A program made the translations under genes and the position numbers. Shown piece by piece: positions 1-7,808 of a stretch of 64,000 nucleotides of DNA. The notes under the pieces are model-generated. The model searched no databases. It saw only the letters and a list, made by a program, of their open reading frames with translations, and was not told where the DNA came from. Position 1 is the stretch's first letter; each line of letters opens with the position of its first letter. The stretch is from a bacterium (lineage in GTDB: Bacteria; Zhuqueibacterota; Zhuqueibacteria; Residuimicrobiales; Krinioviventaceae), in assembly GCA_029561455.1 (NCBI GenBank), contig JAKQIY010000034.1, positions 89,139 to 153,138 on the forward strand, written 5' to 3'.

Positions 1-193
1 CTGGGAAAACGCATTGCCAGGCGCACCAGCAAATTCTTCCCGCTCGGTTATTTTTTGGTGGCGGAAAAGCAATAAAATTTTTGTATTGATATGTTTATTT
101 AATACTTGTTCATTTCGACTTAACCAATTCGTAATAAAAGTGTTCATTTTTCATTTATCGTTTGAAAGAATAATCTTGTCCACACAGTCTATT
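1..193. other. Left-edge sequence without a recognised gene
   Basis: This is AT-rich sequence ahead of the first coding region. An open frame runs through it into the next gene, but the translated stretch before the Met codon at 194 has no signal peptide and no recognisable domain, so I treat it as upstream DNA. I see no convincing promoter, hairpin or RNA gene. The window edge cuts whatever lies to the left. Confidence 0.4.
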
Positions 194-1288
194 ATGTCAA
201 TAAAACAACAGACACAGAGAACTATTTTGTGCCTGTTGCTTTTTACTTGCCTGACGGCAGCCCAGGAAAAATCTTACTATTTTTATCACCCGGAAATTCA
301 ATCCGGCACGGAATTGGCCTTTAATCCGTTATCGGTGTTGGTCAGCGGCAGCTTTGATATTCTCCGCAACGGTACGGACAGCAGAGATGTATTCGACCAG
401 CCTTACCGTACCGGCATGAGCAATCTGTGGGAGAATCTCACCCACCCGGTGAGCAGTGTTAAAGCCTATGGCAGCAAGGATTTTTTTGCCAACGAGGTCC
501 TGAACTTAAAACTTGATCCCAATTCCAGCCAGTTTCTGGCTAATTATACCCTGCATGTGCTCGGCAACGGTATGCAGTACGTGAAAATGGCGGAATGGTA
601 CGATCATCACCGCTACCCATACCCCAAATTGTGGTCGTTGGCCACCACCCTCAGTTACCAGTATATGAACGAAGTTTTGGAGAACGGCGCATATACCGGC
701 GCCAATGTAGACCCGATTGCGGATATGTGGATTTTCAATCCCATCGGGTTTACTTTGTTTTCTACTGCTTGGGGCAAACATTTTTTTTCGCAAACCGTAC
801 CGTTGTACGACTGGTCCCCGCCGGCGTATTACAATCCCGCCAACCGGGAAATCCTGAACACGGGACAACAATATGCCACCAAAGTAAAATTAGGTTCCAG
901 TCGTTATGCGTTTTTTGCGTACTGGGGCGTGCAAACATTGTTCGGCGGCTGTTATCGACTGGATGATGAACGCTCCCTGTCCCTCGGAGTGGGGAGTATG
1001 GTTTACCATGTTGAAGAGCATATCATGGGTAACGGCAGGGCCAGAAAAATGACCCCGGATACTATACAAGCCATCGGCCTGTTCTATGACGTCAACAACT
1101 CATTGCTGGCTTCGCTGTATCTCAGCGGCAAACGATACGAACACATCCGTCTCGATGTTTATACGGGAATGTTTAAGTCAGGCCGCTTTTCACCGGGCAT
1201 CTTTGCCGGGTATGGGGAATGGGATAAATTACAGTTAGGCATTACCGCCTCATGGTCGCCCATTGGGGTGGTTGGGAATTTAAAATAA
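194..1288 (+). CDS. Secreted or outer-membrane hypothetical protein, beta-rich
   Basis: The protein has 364 residues. I chose the ATG at 194 because it gives a typical signal peptide (basic MSIKQQTQR, hydrophobic ILCLLLF, likely cleavage after LTAA). The mature part is rich in aromatic residues with alternating strands and a C-terminal Gly/Tyr-rich section (FAGYGEWDKLQLG), as in outer-membrane or periplasmic beta proteins. A central region with DPIADMWIFNP followed by short hydrophobic stretches is faintly reminiscent of DUF3943-type Bacteroidota proteins, but I cannot confirm this. The stop lies 33 bp before the methyltransferase start, so the two may be co-transcribed. Function unknown. Confidence 0.6.
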   Translation: MSIKQQTQRTILCLLLFTCLTAAQEKSYYFYHPEIQSGTELAFNPLSVLVSGSFDILRNGTDSRDVFDQPYRTGMSNLWENLTHPVSSVKAYGSKDFFANEVLNLKLDPNSSQFLANYTLHVLGNGMQYVKMAEWYDHHRYPYPKLWSLATTLSYQYMNEVLENGAYTGANVDPIADMWIFNPIGFTLFSTAWGKHFFSQTVPLYDWSPPAYYNPANREILNTGQQYATKVKLGSSRYAFFAYWGVQTLFGGCYRLDDERSLSLGVGSMVYHVEEHIMGNGRARKMTPDTIQAIGLFYDVNNSLLASLYLSGKRYEHIRLDVYTGMFKSGRFSPGIFAGYGEWDKLQLGITASWSPIGVVGNLK

Positions 1289-1321
1289 TTATGCGACTTG
1301 TTTCTTACAGCAGGGTGTTTA

Positions 1322-2158
1322 ATGAATGTTGAAAAACTATTAACGCACGCCCAAAAGCCGGCGCTATATGCACCCGGCACGGCGGTAATGTGGACCGATC
1401 CTTATATCGCGCAGCAATTACTAGCCTGTCATATCAATCCCGATCACGACATTGCCAGTCGTAGTAATACAAAAATCGAGCTGGTGGTGAACTGGATGCT
1501 GACGCAAACCCCAAAGGAGCGGATGAGTATCCTCGATCTGGGCTGCGGGCCGGGGTTGTATGCGGAAAAACTGGCCCGTCTCGGCCATCGCGTCACCGGG
1601 GTGGACTTTTCGCAAACCTCGATTGACCATGCCTGTCAACAGACTGCCGCCAATCAGTCCGGTATTACTTATTATTGCAATAATTATCTGAACATTACAT
1701 TCGAAAACGAGTTTGACCTGGTGATTCTCATCTATATGGATTTTTGCGTGCTCAAACCGGCGGAACGAAAAATTGTGCTGGACAATGTGTACAGAGCCTT
1801 AAAGCCAGGCGGCACGTTCATTTTTGATGTGGTGAACAGTAAAAATATTGCCGAAAAGACTTTAAAGCCCTCCTGGGAAGTCTGTGAGCAGAGTTTTTGG
1901 AGTAACAAACCCTACCTGGCGCTTAATACCGGCTATTATTATGCCGAACACAAGGTATTGCTGAATCAGCATATTGTCATAAACGAACAGGATGAGATCA
2001 AAACCTACCTGTTCTGGAGTACCTGTTATGATGACGGTGATTTACAGCCGCTTCTTGCCGCCAGTCATTTTAAAACAGTCGGCCATTTTGACAATGTCCT
2101 GCCGGCCGGCGATGTCTGGAATGGCGACAATGTGACGTTTTATGTGGCGGAGAAATAA
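1322..2158 (+). CDS. Class I SAM-dependent methyltransferase
   Basis: The protein has 278 residues from the ATG at 1322, which follows an AGGGTG ribosome-binding-like stretch; a TTG at 1298 is an alternative. The Rossmann methyltransferase motif I is clear (LDLGCGPG, about residue 70), followed by the acidic end of strand 2 (VTGVDFS) that holds the SAM ribose, and the LKPGG-FIFDV turn near residue 160. The C-terminal third, with several aromatic residues, probably forms the acceptor lid. This is the Methyltransf_11/25 fold used on small molecules. Nothing in the sequence or neighbours (hypothetical upstream, hydrolase downstream) identifies the substrate. Confidence 0.85.
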   Translation: MNVEKLLTHAQKPALYAPGTAVMWTDPYIAQQLLACHINPDHDIASRSNTKIELVVNWMLTQTPKERMSILDLGCGPGLYAEKLARLGHRVTGVDFSQTSIDHACQQTAANQSGITYYCNNYLNITFENEFDLVILIYMDFCVLKPAERKIVLDNVYRALKPGGTFIFDVVNSKNIAEKTLKPSWEVCEQSFWSNKPYLALNTGYYYAEHKVLLNQHIVINEQDEIKTYLFWSTCYDDGDLQPLLAASHFKTVGHFDNVLPAGDVWNGDNVTFYVAEK

Positions 2159-2188
2159 TTACTAGTCGGAGCGCTTTGCTTTTCTTCT

Positions 2189-2322
2189 GGTTCCAATCTC
2201 CTGATTGGAACCTGCTTGTATAAAATCTCTGATTTGCAAGAGCCGGACAGTCAATTTTATCATGATTATAAGGAATCAGAGATTCCTGGCCAATTGCGTT
2301 CCTAATCAGGAGATTAAGAACG
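2189..2322. repeat. Cluster of inverted repeats in the intergenic region
   Basis: Three dyads are packed into this gap. The first is a perfect 10-bp stem (GGTTCCAATC / GATTGGAACC, 2189-2212) with a TCCT loop. The second is a perfect 11-bp pair, AATCTCTGATT (2224-2234) and AATCAGAGATT (2274-2284). The third is a near-perfect 26-bp palindrome, CGTTC..GAACG (2297-2322). The word GTTCCTAATC recurs near the right end of the window (63823-63832). This looks like a dispersed palindromic repeat family rather than a terminator, since no T-tract follows. No gene is visible between 2159 and 2454. Confidence 0.6.
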
Positions 2323-2454
2323 AGATATACAGCTCGCTCTAAGCATTCCCAGGCGAGTCATGCGTGCAAAGGCTGTTTCAAGTTGTATTATTCTAAAATG
2401 CTGCTTATATTTACATCGGTCAGCAAATCATTAATTTACCCCAGCGGAGAATCC

Positions 2455-3384
2455 ATGAAACCCATCCCTATTTTTTTACTCTTCGTTTTAACATTATTCA
2501 CAGCACTCCCGCTTTTCCCGCAAACCCCCGGTGTTGAAAAACAAGTATTTACCTACAAAACCGTCGACGGCCATGCGGTTAAAGCCAATATATTTATCCC
2601 AAAAACAGAAGGTCTGCATCCCGTGGTCATTTACTTTCATGGCGGATTCTTTTTCGGCAACCGCGACCAGGGACTGCATAGCAGTCTGCGAGAGAAATTA
2701 CCGGCTGCCGGGTATGCGCTGGTGTCGGCAGATTATCGATTGGCTCCGGAAACCAAACTCGCCGGCATGCTGCAAGATGTTCAAAATGTAACAACCTGGC
2801 TGCGGGTTAACGGCAAGCGGGAATTCAACATCGATCCCGATAAAATCGTGGTATCCGGCGGTTCGGCCGGCGGCTACCTGGCGCTGACCAGCGGCTTTGA
2901 TGCCAAAACTGCACCGAATGCCATCGTTGCCATTTCTGCGCCAACCGGATTCACTACCGTTACGCCGATGGGGGATTTGTCCGTACTCAACCAACCCGGC
3001 CCTTACGATGTAGTGCAGGATTCGACAGTTTCGTATGGCGATTATGATACCCGTATTACCTTATGGCGATTTCTGGCCCGCAGCGGTCTGGGGAATTATG
3101 AACTGTTCGGCTTTGATCCGGCTGTGCATCCGGAAAAACTGCCGCAATACACCTTGACGGATAATGTCACCGCCGCTTATCCACCCGTGTTGTTGATCCA
3201 TGCCCGCTATGATAACCTGGTCAATTTACAACAGGCGGTTGATTTCAAAGCCTTGTTGGATGAAAAGCAAGTAGTAAATGAATTGGTGGTTGTGGATAAC
3301 GGCCATAACGATGAACTGCTTAACCAGAATCCTCAAGTTGTTGATAAAATAATTGCATTTATAAATAGCCGGTTTGGCAGATAA
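2455..3384 (+). CDS. Secreted alpha/beta hydrolase (HSL/BD-FAE-like esterase)
   Basis: The protein has 309 residues. The ATG at 2455 follows GGAGAATCC and opens a signal peptide (MKPIPIFLLFVLTLFTALPLF). The oxyanion motif HGG sits at about residue 62, the nucleophile elbow is GGSAGG with Ser137, and the triad is completed by Asp253 (RYDNL) and His284 (NGHND). This arrangement is that of the hormone-sensitive-lipase / carbohydrate-esterase-like group, so it probably hydrolyses an ester bond in the periplasm or outside the cell. The substrate is not predictable. It ends 30 bp before the sigma-factor gene. Confidence 0.85.
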   Translation: MKPIPIFLLFVLTLFTALPLFPQTPGVEKQVFTYKTVDGHAVKANIFIPKTEGLHPVVIYFHGGFFFGNRDQGLHSSLREKLPAAGYALVSADYRLAPETKLAGMLQDVQNVTTWLRVNGKREFNIDPDKIVVSGGSAGGYLALTSGFDAKTAPNAIVAISAPTGFTTVTPMGDLSVLNQPGPYDVVQDSTVSYGDYDTRITLWRFLARSGLGNYELFGFDPAVHPEKLPQYTLTDNVTAAYPPVLLIHARYDNLVNLQQAVDFKALLDEKQVVNELVVVDNGHNDELLNQNPQVVDKIIAFINSRFGR

Positions 3385-3414
3385 AAATCAATAAACATAA
3401 AACAAATTACTACC

Positions 3415-3963
3415 ATGCCCCCAACCACAGAATCAATCTGGCAAGCGTGCAGCCAAACCCTGAAAGTTTTTATTCAGCGTCGCACTAATGATCCCACGCT
3501 GGCGGATGATATTTTGCAGGATGTGTTCATCAAGGTGCACAATAATATTGCCGGTGTAAAGGATGAGCAGAAAATATGCAGTTGGCTCTACCAGATCACC
3601 CGCAATACCATCATCGATTATTACCGCAAACATAAAAAGCTAGAAGGGGAACCCTTGCCTGAAATACCCGATTGCGAAGAGCCGGATACCGGCGCTGCAG
3701 ATGAGGTGGCGAACGGCCTGAAGGATATGGTAATGGACTTGCCGGAAATGTATGCGCAGGCGTTGTTACAGGTCGAGTTTGCCGGTTTGACGCAAAAGGA
3801 ATATGCGCTAAAGACCGGCATCAGCGTCTCCGGGGCTAAATCGCGTGTGCAGCGCGCCCGGCAGATGTTAAAGGACAACCTCATGCGCTGTTGCCATTTT
3901 GAATTCGACCACTATGGCACGATCATCGACAGTTGTCCCGCCTGTTGTTGTTGTAAAAATTAA
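3415..3963 (+). CDS. sigZ: ECF RNA polymerase sigma factor, SigZ type
   Basis: The protein has 182 residues. The region-2 signature is visible (ADDILQDVFIKVH, then WLYQITRNTIIDYYR), followed by a region-4 helix-turn-helix (GLTQKEYALKTGISVSGAKSRVQRARQML). The C-terminus is the diagnostic SigZ tail: CCHFEFDHYG, then a cysteine cluster ending CPACCCCKN. I see no anti-sigma gene next to it. The following gene is a permease with its own Cys cluster, and the shared feature suggests thiol- or metal(loid)-responsive control of that permease (inference). The upstream gap has no clear ribosome-binding site. Confidence 0.85.
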   Translation: MPPTTESIWQACSQTLKVFIQRRTNDPTLADDILQDVFIKVHNNIAGVKDEQKICSWLYQITRNTIIDYYRKHKKLEGEPLPEIPDCEEPDTGAADEVANGLKDMVMDLPEMYAQALLQVEFAGLTQKEYALKTGISVSGAKSRVQRARQMLKDNLMRCCHFEFDHYGTIIDSCPACCCCKN

Positions 3964-4003
3964 ACTCACCCCAATTCGCAATTCACATTATGCGTCCTTT
4001 TTG

Positions 4004-4037
4004 TGGTTTCCTCGTCTCCAGATATGACAGGAAACCA
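4004..4037 (+). promoter_or_regulatory. Leader inverted repeat before the permease
   Basis: The perfect 9-bp arms TGGTTTCCT (4004-4012) and AGGAAACCA (4029-4037) flank a 16-nt loop. They lie between the sigma-factor stop (3963) and the permease ribosome-binding site (AAAGGAG, 4051-4057). The repeat may be an operator or an mRNA hairpin; no T-run follows, so it is not a standard terminator. Confidence 0.45.
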
Positions 4038-4065
4038 TATTTTATTACAAAAAGGAGTAGGCAAA

Positions 4066-5196
4066 ATGATGGATCAAATCACCCTGGTACTAAACTCTAT
4101 AATTGCCAGTTTTATACACATCTGGCCTTATTTGTTGATAACCATACCGCTGGCAGTAGCCGTGCAAATGTCCGGGGCTGCCCGTTATATTAGGCAAGTG
4201 TTTCAGGCCAAACCGGTCATCGCAATTTTTCTGGCGACGGCTATAGGAGCATTCAGTCCGTTCTGTTCCTGCGGAGTCATACCGGTCATTGCCGCTTTGC
4301 TCATCAGCGGAGTGCCTCTGGCGCCGGTCATGTCCTTCTGGATTGCATCACCGTCGATGGACCCGGAAATGTTCTTTTTGAGCGTCTCCACCCTGGGCTG
4401 GAACCTGGCGTTGTGGCGGCTGGGAGCAACCCTGGGTATGAGTCTCGCCGCCGGGTTCATCGCCCACTTTGCCGTAAAATATAACTGGCTGGGCGATAAT
4501 ATACTAAGAACACAACAAACTCCGCAGGTAAAAAGTTATTCCAAGATGGTAAAGCAATGGTTCGTCGCCCGTTTAAACAGCATTCAACAGTATACCGGTA
4601 ACCGGATTTTATTTACACAGCAACAAATATCTGTTGCCGGACCCGATGGCTGCGGCAATAATATTTGCTGTACTGCCGCTGTGAGTTGTGAGTATTTGAA
4701 TGACTCCCGGTCGGCAGTGAATACGGAACCGGTTCAGGATCAAGCAACGCAGTGCGGCTGTAATACTATTTCGCATAATGAATCTTTTATACAACGATTG
4801 ATACCGGAAATTATTAAATCCACTACGATGGTCATCAGATTCATGACGTTGGCTTTTTTCATACAGGCGCTCATAACATTGTATGTCCCTGCTAATTTGG
4901 TAGTTCGGGTGCTGGGCTCCGGCAATGCGTTTTCAATTGTTATCGCCGCTTTGGTCGGCATCCCGATGTACACCGGCAATATGACGGCCTTACCCATGAT
5001 GAGCGGCTTGTTGGCGCAGGGAATGAGTCCCGCCGCTGTGCTGGCATTTCTCATCGCCGGGCCGACCACTACCTTACCGGCAATGGCGGCTGTGTGGGGA
5101 ATTGCCCATCGCCGGGTGTTCATTCTTTATTTGGGTATCGCCCTGTTCAACGCTTTGTTTTTTGGTTTTTTATATTATTTTGTAGTGTTGTTGTAA
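4066..5196 (+). CDS. COG0701-family permease with Cys-rich loop (YraQ/ArsP-like)
   Basis: The protein has 376 residues. The start at 4066 is set by AAAGGAG eight bases upstream. It is polytopic, with two related halves: the first carries FCSCGVIPV (Cys67, Cys69) and ISGVPLAPVMSFWIASP, and the second carries GNMTALPMM, GMSPAAVLAFLIAGPTTTLPA and VWGIAHRR. This is the pattern of the UPF0718/COG0701 permeases, which include the methylarsenite exporter ArsP. The loop between the halves has cysteines at about residues 196, 201, 202, 207, 230 and 232, suggesting soft-metal or metalloid binding. It lies directly downstream of a SigZ-type sigma factor, its likely regulator. The substrate is inferred only. 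Confidence 0.85.
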   Translation: MMDQITLVLNSIIASFIHIWPYLLITIPLAVAVQMSGAARYIRQVFQAKPVIAIFLATAIGAFSPFCSCGVIPVIAALLISGVPLAPVMSFWIASPSMDPEMFFLSVSTLGWNLALWRLGATLGMSLAAGFIAHFAVKYNWLGDNILRTQQTPQVKSYSKMVKQWFVARLNSIQQYTGNRILFTQQQISVAGPDGCGNNICCTAAVSCEYLNDSRSAVNTEPVQDQATQCGCNTISHNESFIQRLIPEIIKSTTMVIRFMTLAFFIQALITLYVPANLVVRVLGSGNAFSIVIAALVGIPMYTGNMTALPMMSGLLAQGMSPAAVLAFLIAGPTTTLPAMAAVWGIAHRRVFILYLGIALFNALFFGFLYYFVVLL

Positions 5197-5224
5197 ACCA
5201 TCCCCCGGTTATCTTTTGATAGCA

Positions 5225-5254
5225 CCCGGGCTGTTGTATTTTTCACAGCCCGGG
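5225..5254. terminator. Bidirectional hairpin terminator
   Basis: A perfect 10-bp stem, CCCGGGCTGT / ACAGCCCGGG, encloses a T-rich 10-nt loop. It sits in the 66-bp gap between the convergent permease (+) and deacetylase (-) genes. Flanking T/A runs are short, so efficiency is uncertain. Confidence 0.75.
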
Positions 5255-5262
5255 AAATGCCT

Positions 5263-6147
5263 TTATTTCGCTGGTTTTACTTTGATTTCATTTTTCATAT
5301 CCGCATAACTCACCAGTTTGATGCCACGTTTCGCAACAGCTTCTTTAACGAGCGGACTGGTAAAAATATCGGTCACCGCCTGGCGGTCTTTGCCGACGTT
5401 ATCATATCCGATATGTCCGTACCCATCCATTTCCTGCACATCCAGAGCCGGGTGTTCCACAAACAACCAGATGCCCGGTTGTAAATTATTGAGCATGTCG
5501 ATGAAATTATTGATTTTATCGCCAGTCGTTTCTGTCTTTTTTGTCCCATACTCGCCGGCGTACTGCACGCCATATTCTTCCAGGTCGATATCCAGGTTAT
5601 ATTCAATGGCCAGTCTTTTAGTCATAGCCGCAACTTCCGGCGTGATATTGGCGCAGCCCATGTGGTCGGAAAGATGCGACACGGCGGGGATTTTGCTTTT
5701 CACCAGTTCAATTTGCGCGCGAAATTCTTTTTCCACATCTGCCACTTTCCAGTCTGCTTCCAGTAAAGCATTACCGGGGGGATAGTTCTTATTGGTCCAC
5801 AGAAACGGGAAAAAGTAGCCTTCCTTGCCGGTGAGACTGGGTGTGCAGGCAACCGGCCGCCATTTAATGTACGACCATTCGCTGGTTATAGTTAAATGTA
5901 CGCCGACATCGAGGCCGGGAGTATCATTCAGCATGAGTACAGCCTCTTCAAACCAGGCGCAGGGTACCATGATCTCTGTAGATCTCACGATCCCTTCGTT
6001 AAACGACTTGATACAGGCAATATTTGCAGCATGCGCCGAACCAATGTCATCGGCGCGAATGATGAGTTTAATATCGTTATTTTCTGCCATTACCACCCAG
6101 GGTAATAAAAGCAGTAATACAACAAACAACCGGGTTCTCTTTTTCAT
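5263..6147 (-). CDS. Secreted ChbG/HpnK (YdjC)-family carbohydrate deacetylase
   Basis: The protein has 294 residues. The ATG at 6147 follows GGAGG with a 6-nt spacer; a TTG just before it is less likely. It has a signal peptide (KKRTRLFVVLLLLLPWVVMA). Family motifs of the YdjC metal-dependent deacetylases are visible: RADDIGSAHAAN with the paired Asp, GVHLTIT with the metal-ligand His, and LSDHMGC with a second His. The fold is polysaccharide-deacetylase-like, and the family removes N-acetyl groups from amino-sugar oligomers. The export signal points to periplasmic or extracellular glycan turnover. It is convergent with the permease and stands alone. Confidence 0.85.
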   Translation of the reverse strand: MKKRTRLFVVLLLLLPWVVMAENNDIKLIIRADDIGSAHAANIACIKSFNEGIVRSTEIMVPCAWFEEAVLMLNDTPGLDVGVHLTITSEWSYIKWRPVACTPSLTGKEGYFFPFLWTNKNYPPGNALLEADWKVADVEKEFRAQIELVKSKIPAVSHLSDHMGCANITPEVAAMTKRLAIEYNLDIDLEEYGVQYAGEYGTKKTETTGDKINNFIDMLNNLQPGIWLFVEHPALDVQEMDGYGHIGYDNVGKDRQAVTDIFTSPLVKEAVAKRGIKLVSYADMKNEIKVKPAK

Positions 6148-6370
6148 CAATATCCTCCATTTATCGTTTGTTATTTTTCTATCAAGTTTATGAATAATAT
6201 TGATATAATGCTACATTTTTTTATCGGGGTAGAGCGCCCATATTAAGCTCCAGATAAGAAAAATTCAATTCTTCGGTCTTAATTGTCAAATTTTCTTTGA
6301 AAAAACAACAAAAACCTGTACCTTTTATAAAATTCAACTATCAAGGTCAATTTTTACAGAAAAATAACAT

Positions 6371-6883
6371 TTGACATTAATACTACGAAATATGTCGGCG
6401 GATGACTGGCCGGCAGTAAAAGAAATTTATGAGCAGGGTATTGCTACCCATAATGCCACTTTTGAGAAACATGCGCCGGACTGGGAGCACTGGAACCGTG
6501 AACATCTGGCAGTCTGCCGCCTGGTTTGTACAAACAATCACAAATTGGTTGGGTGGGCAGCGCTTTGCCCGGTATCCAGCCGGTGTGTCTATGAAGGGGT
6601 TGCGGAGTTGAGCGTGTATGTCGCTCATGATTACCGTGGACAGGGTGTGGGTAAAATGTTATTGCAAAATTTGATTATCGAATCGGAAAAATGCGGGATA
6701 TGGACGTTGCAGGCCGGCATATTTCCGGAAAATATCGTCAGCATCGAGTTACATAGAAAATCAGGATTTCGGGTGGTCGGTTATCGCGATAAAATTGGTA
6801 AAATGGGAAAATATTGGCGGGATGTGGTACTGCTGGAACGCCGCAGTAAAACTGTCGGAATTCTCAATCAAAATCGGGAATAA
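6371..6883 (+). CDS. GNAT N-acetyltransferase (phosphinothricin acetyltransferase-like)
   Basis: The protein has 170 residues. I chose the TTG at 6371 because it keeps the first beta strand (LILRNMSADDW) that the fold needs; the ATG at 6392 would cut into it. Motif A of the GNAT fold is present (LSVYVAHDYRGQGVGKMLL), followed by GIFPENIVSIELHRKSGF, typical of the PAT/YncA group. It probably uses acetyl-CoA to acetylate a small amine such as an amino acid or a toxic analogue. It is read divergently from the deacetylase across a 223-bp AT-rich gap and ends 393 bp before the polysaccharide locus. Confidence 0.85.
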   Translation: MTLILRNMSADDWPAVKEIYEQGIATHNATFEKHAPDWEHWNREHLAVCRLVCTNNHKLVGWAALCPVSSRCVYEGVAELSVYVAHDYRGQGVGKMLLQNLIIESEKCGIWTLQAGIFPENIVSIELHRKSGFRVVGYRDKIGKMGKYWRDVVLLERRSKTVGILNQNRE

Positions 6884-7276
6884 AGTATTTTGTTTTTATG
6901 TATTTGATTATTATATTATTACAGAAAATAGACGATGTGATGGGATACCGGGGTGTGTGGTCTGTAGAATTTTTATCTAACTCAAAAGTTTGTGATATAA
7001 CCATAAATGTTGAATAATTAATATTTTAACTGATGCGCATTATCGCCTTGGAATACAAGATTGAACTGATAATATTTTGGTTTTTTTTGTTTAAATAGTA
7101 AGAAATATTTATTATATTGCAAGACTTGATTTGTTCTGCAGTTTTTGTAATTTAAATGTATGAATAATTCAAGATTTTGAAATGTTGAATTAGTATTGAA
7201 ATATAAAAACTATCCGGTTACGATCTAAAATTGTCTAGTTAATAAAAGTAAAATTGAAAATTTAAAGGCGTCTTTG
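6884..7276 (+). promoter_or_regulatory. AT-rich upstream region of the polysaccharide locus
   Basis: This 393-bp non-coding stretch is strongly A+T rich and precedes 37 kb of co-oriented genes, so it should hold the main promoter. I cannot identify a convincing -35/-10 pair, and no JUMPstart/ops element (GGCGGTAG) is present. Short open frames here show no coding features. Confidence 0.4.
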
Positions 7277-7777
7277 ATGAAGAAATTTTTTTGCTGTATA
7301 ATCATTATGTTACTTTCAGTATACCATGTCTCGGCCCAGGTGCCCAATGCCTCATCATCATCCCAGGCAGGCGCTGCGCAATATGTGTTGGGCAGCAAAG
7401 ACCAGGTATTAATGGCTGTTAATGTGTGGGGATTTGTTGCCAAACCGGGTCAGTACCTGGTGCCTTATGGTACGGATTTAATTTCTTTATTATCGTATGC
7501 CGGCGGCCCCAGAGAAGAGGCAAAAATTCAAAGCATCAAAGTTGTACGTGGCGGCGATGGTGATAAAAAAGAGGGTGAAGTTATTGATGTGAATGTTAAA
7601 GAGTATATTGAATTAGGCAACAACAAAACAATACCGGTGTTAAAACCTGGCGATACGGTCGTTGTTACCGGTACGACTTTTAATTATGTCCGCAACAGCC
7701 TGGAATTTATTAGCCGGCTGGCCGCTTTAGTACAAATATATGCTCTGGTAGATTACTATACTTCGCCAAAAAAATAA
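7277..7777 (+). CDS. Small SLBB-domain polysaccharide export protein
   Basis: The protein has 166 residues, with ATG at 7277. It has a signal peptide (KKFFCCIIIMLLSVYHVSA). The rest is essentially one SLBB domain: VNVWGFVAKPGQYLVP, then LISLLSYAGGP, VVRGG, and LKPGDTVVVTG. A C-terminal amphipathic or hydrophobic helix follows (FISRLAALVQIYALVDYY). Wza-type exporters usually have a Poly_export domain plus one or two SLBB domains in about 350 or more residues; that N-terminal domain is missing. Its place 31 bp before the wzc-like gene argues for a role in export, perhaps as an accessory of a full Wza elsewhere. Confidence 0.8.
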   Translation: MKKFFCCIIIMLLSVYHVSAQVPNASSSSQAGAAQYVLGSKDQVLMAVNVWGFVAKPGQYLVPYGTDLISLLSYAGGPREEAKIQSIKVVRGGDGDKKEGEVIDVNVKEYIELGNNKTIPVLKPGDTVVVTGTTFNYVRNSLEFISRLAALVQIYALVDYYTSPKK

Positions 7778-7808
7778 TAGTCACTGTTTTTAAATTGGGA
7801 TTATAAAA

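Noticed and set aside
6795..6980. Short open frame overlapping the end of the GNAT gene
   Set aside because: It is out of frame over the GNAT gene and its remainder lies in AT-rich non-coding DNA.
6884..7276. JUMPstart/ops element for RfaH control
   Set aside because: No GGCGGTAG-like word is present before the polysaccharide locus.
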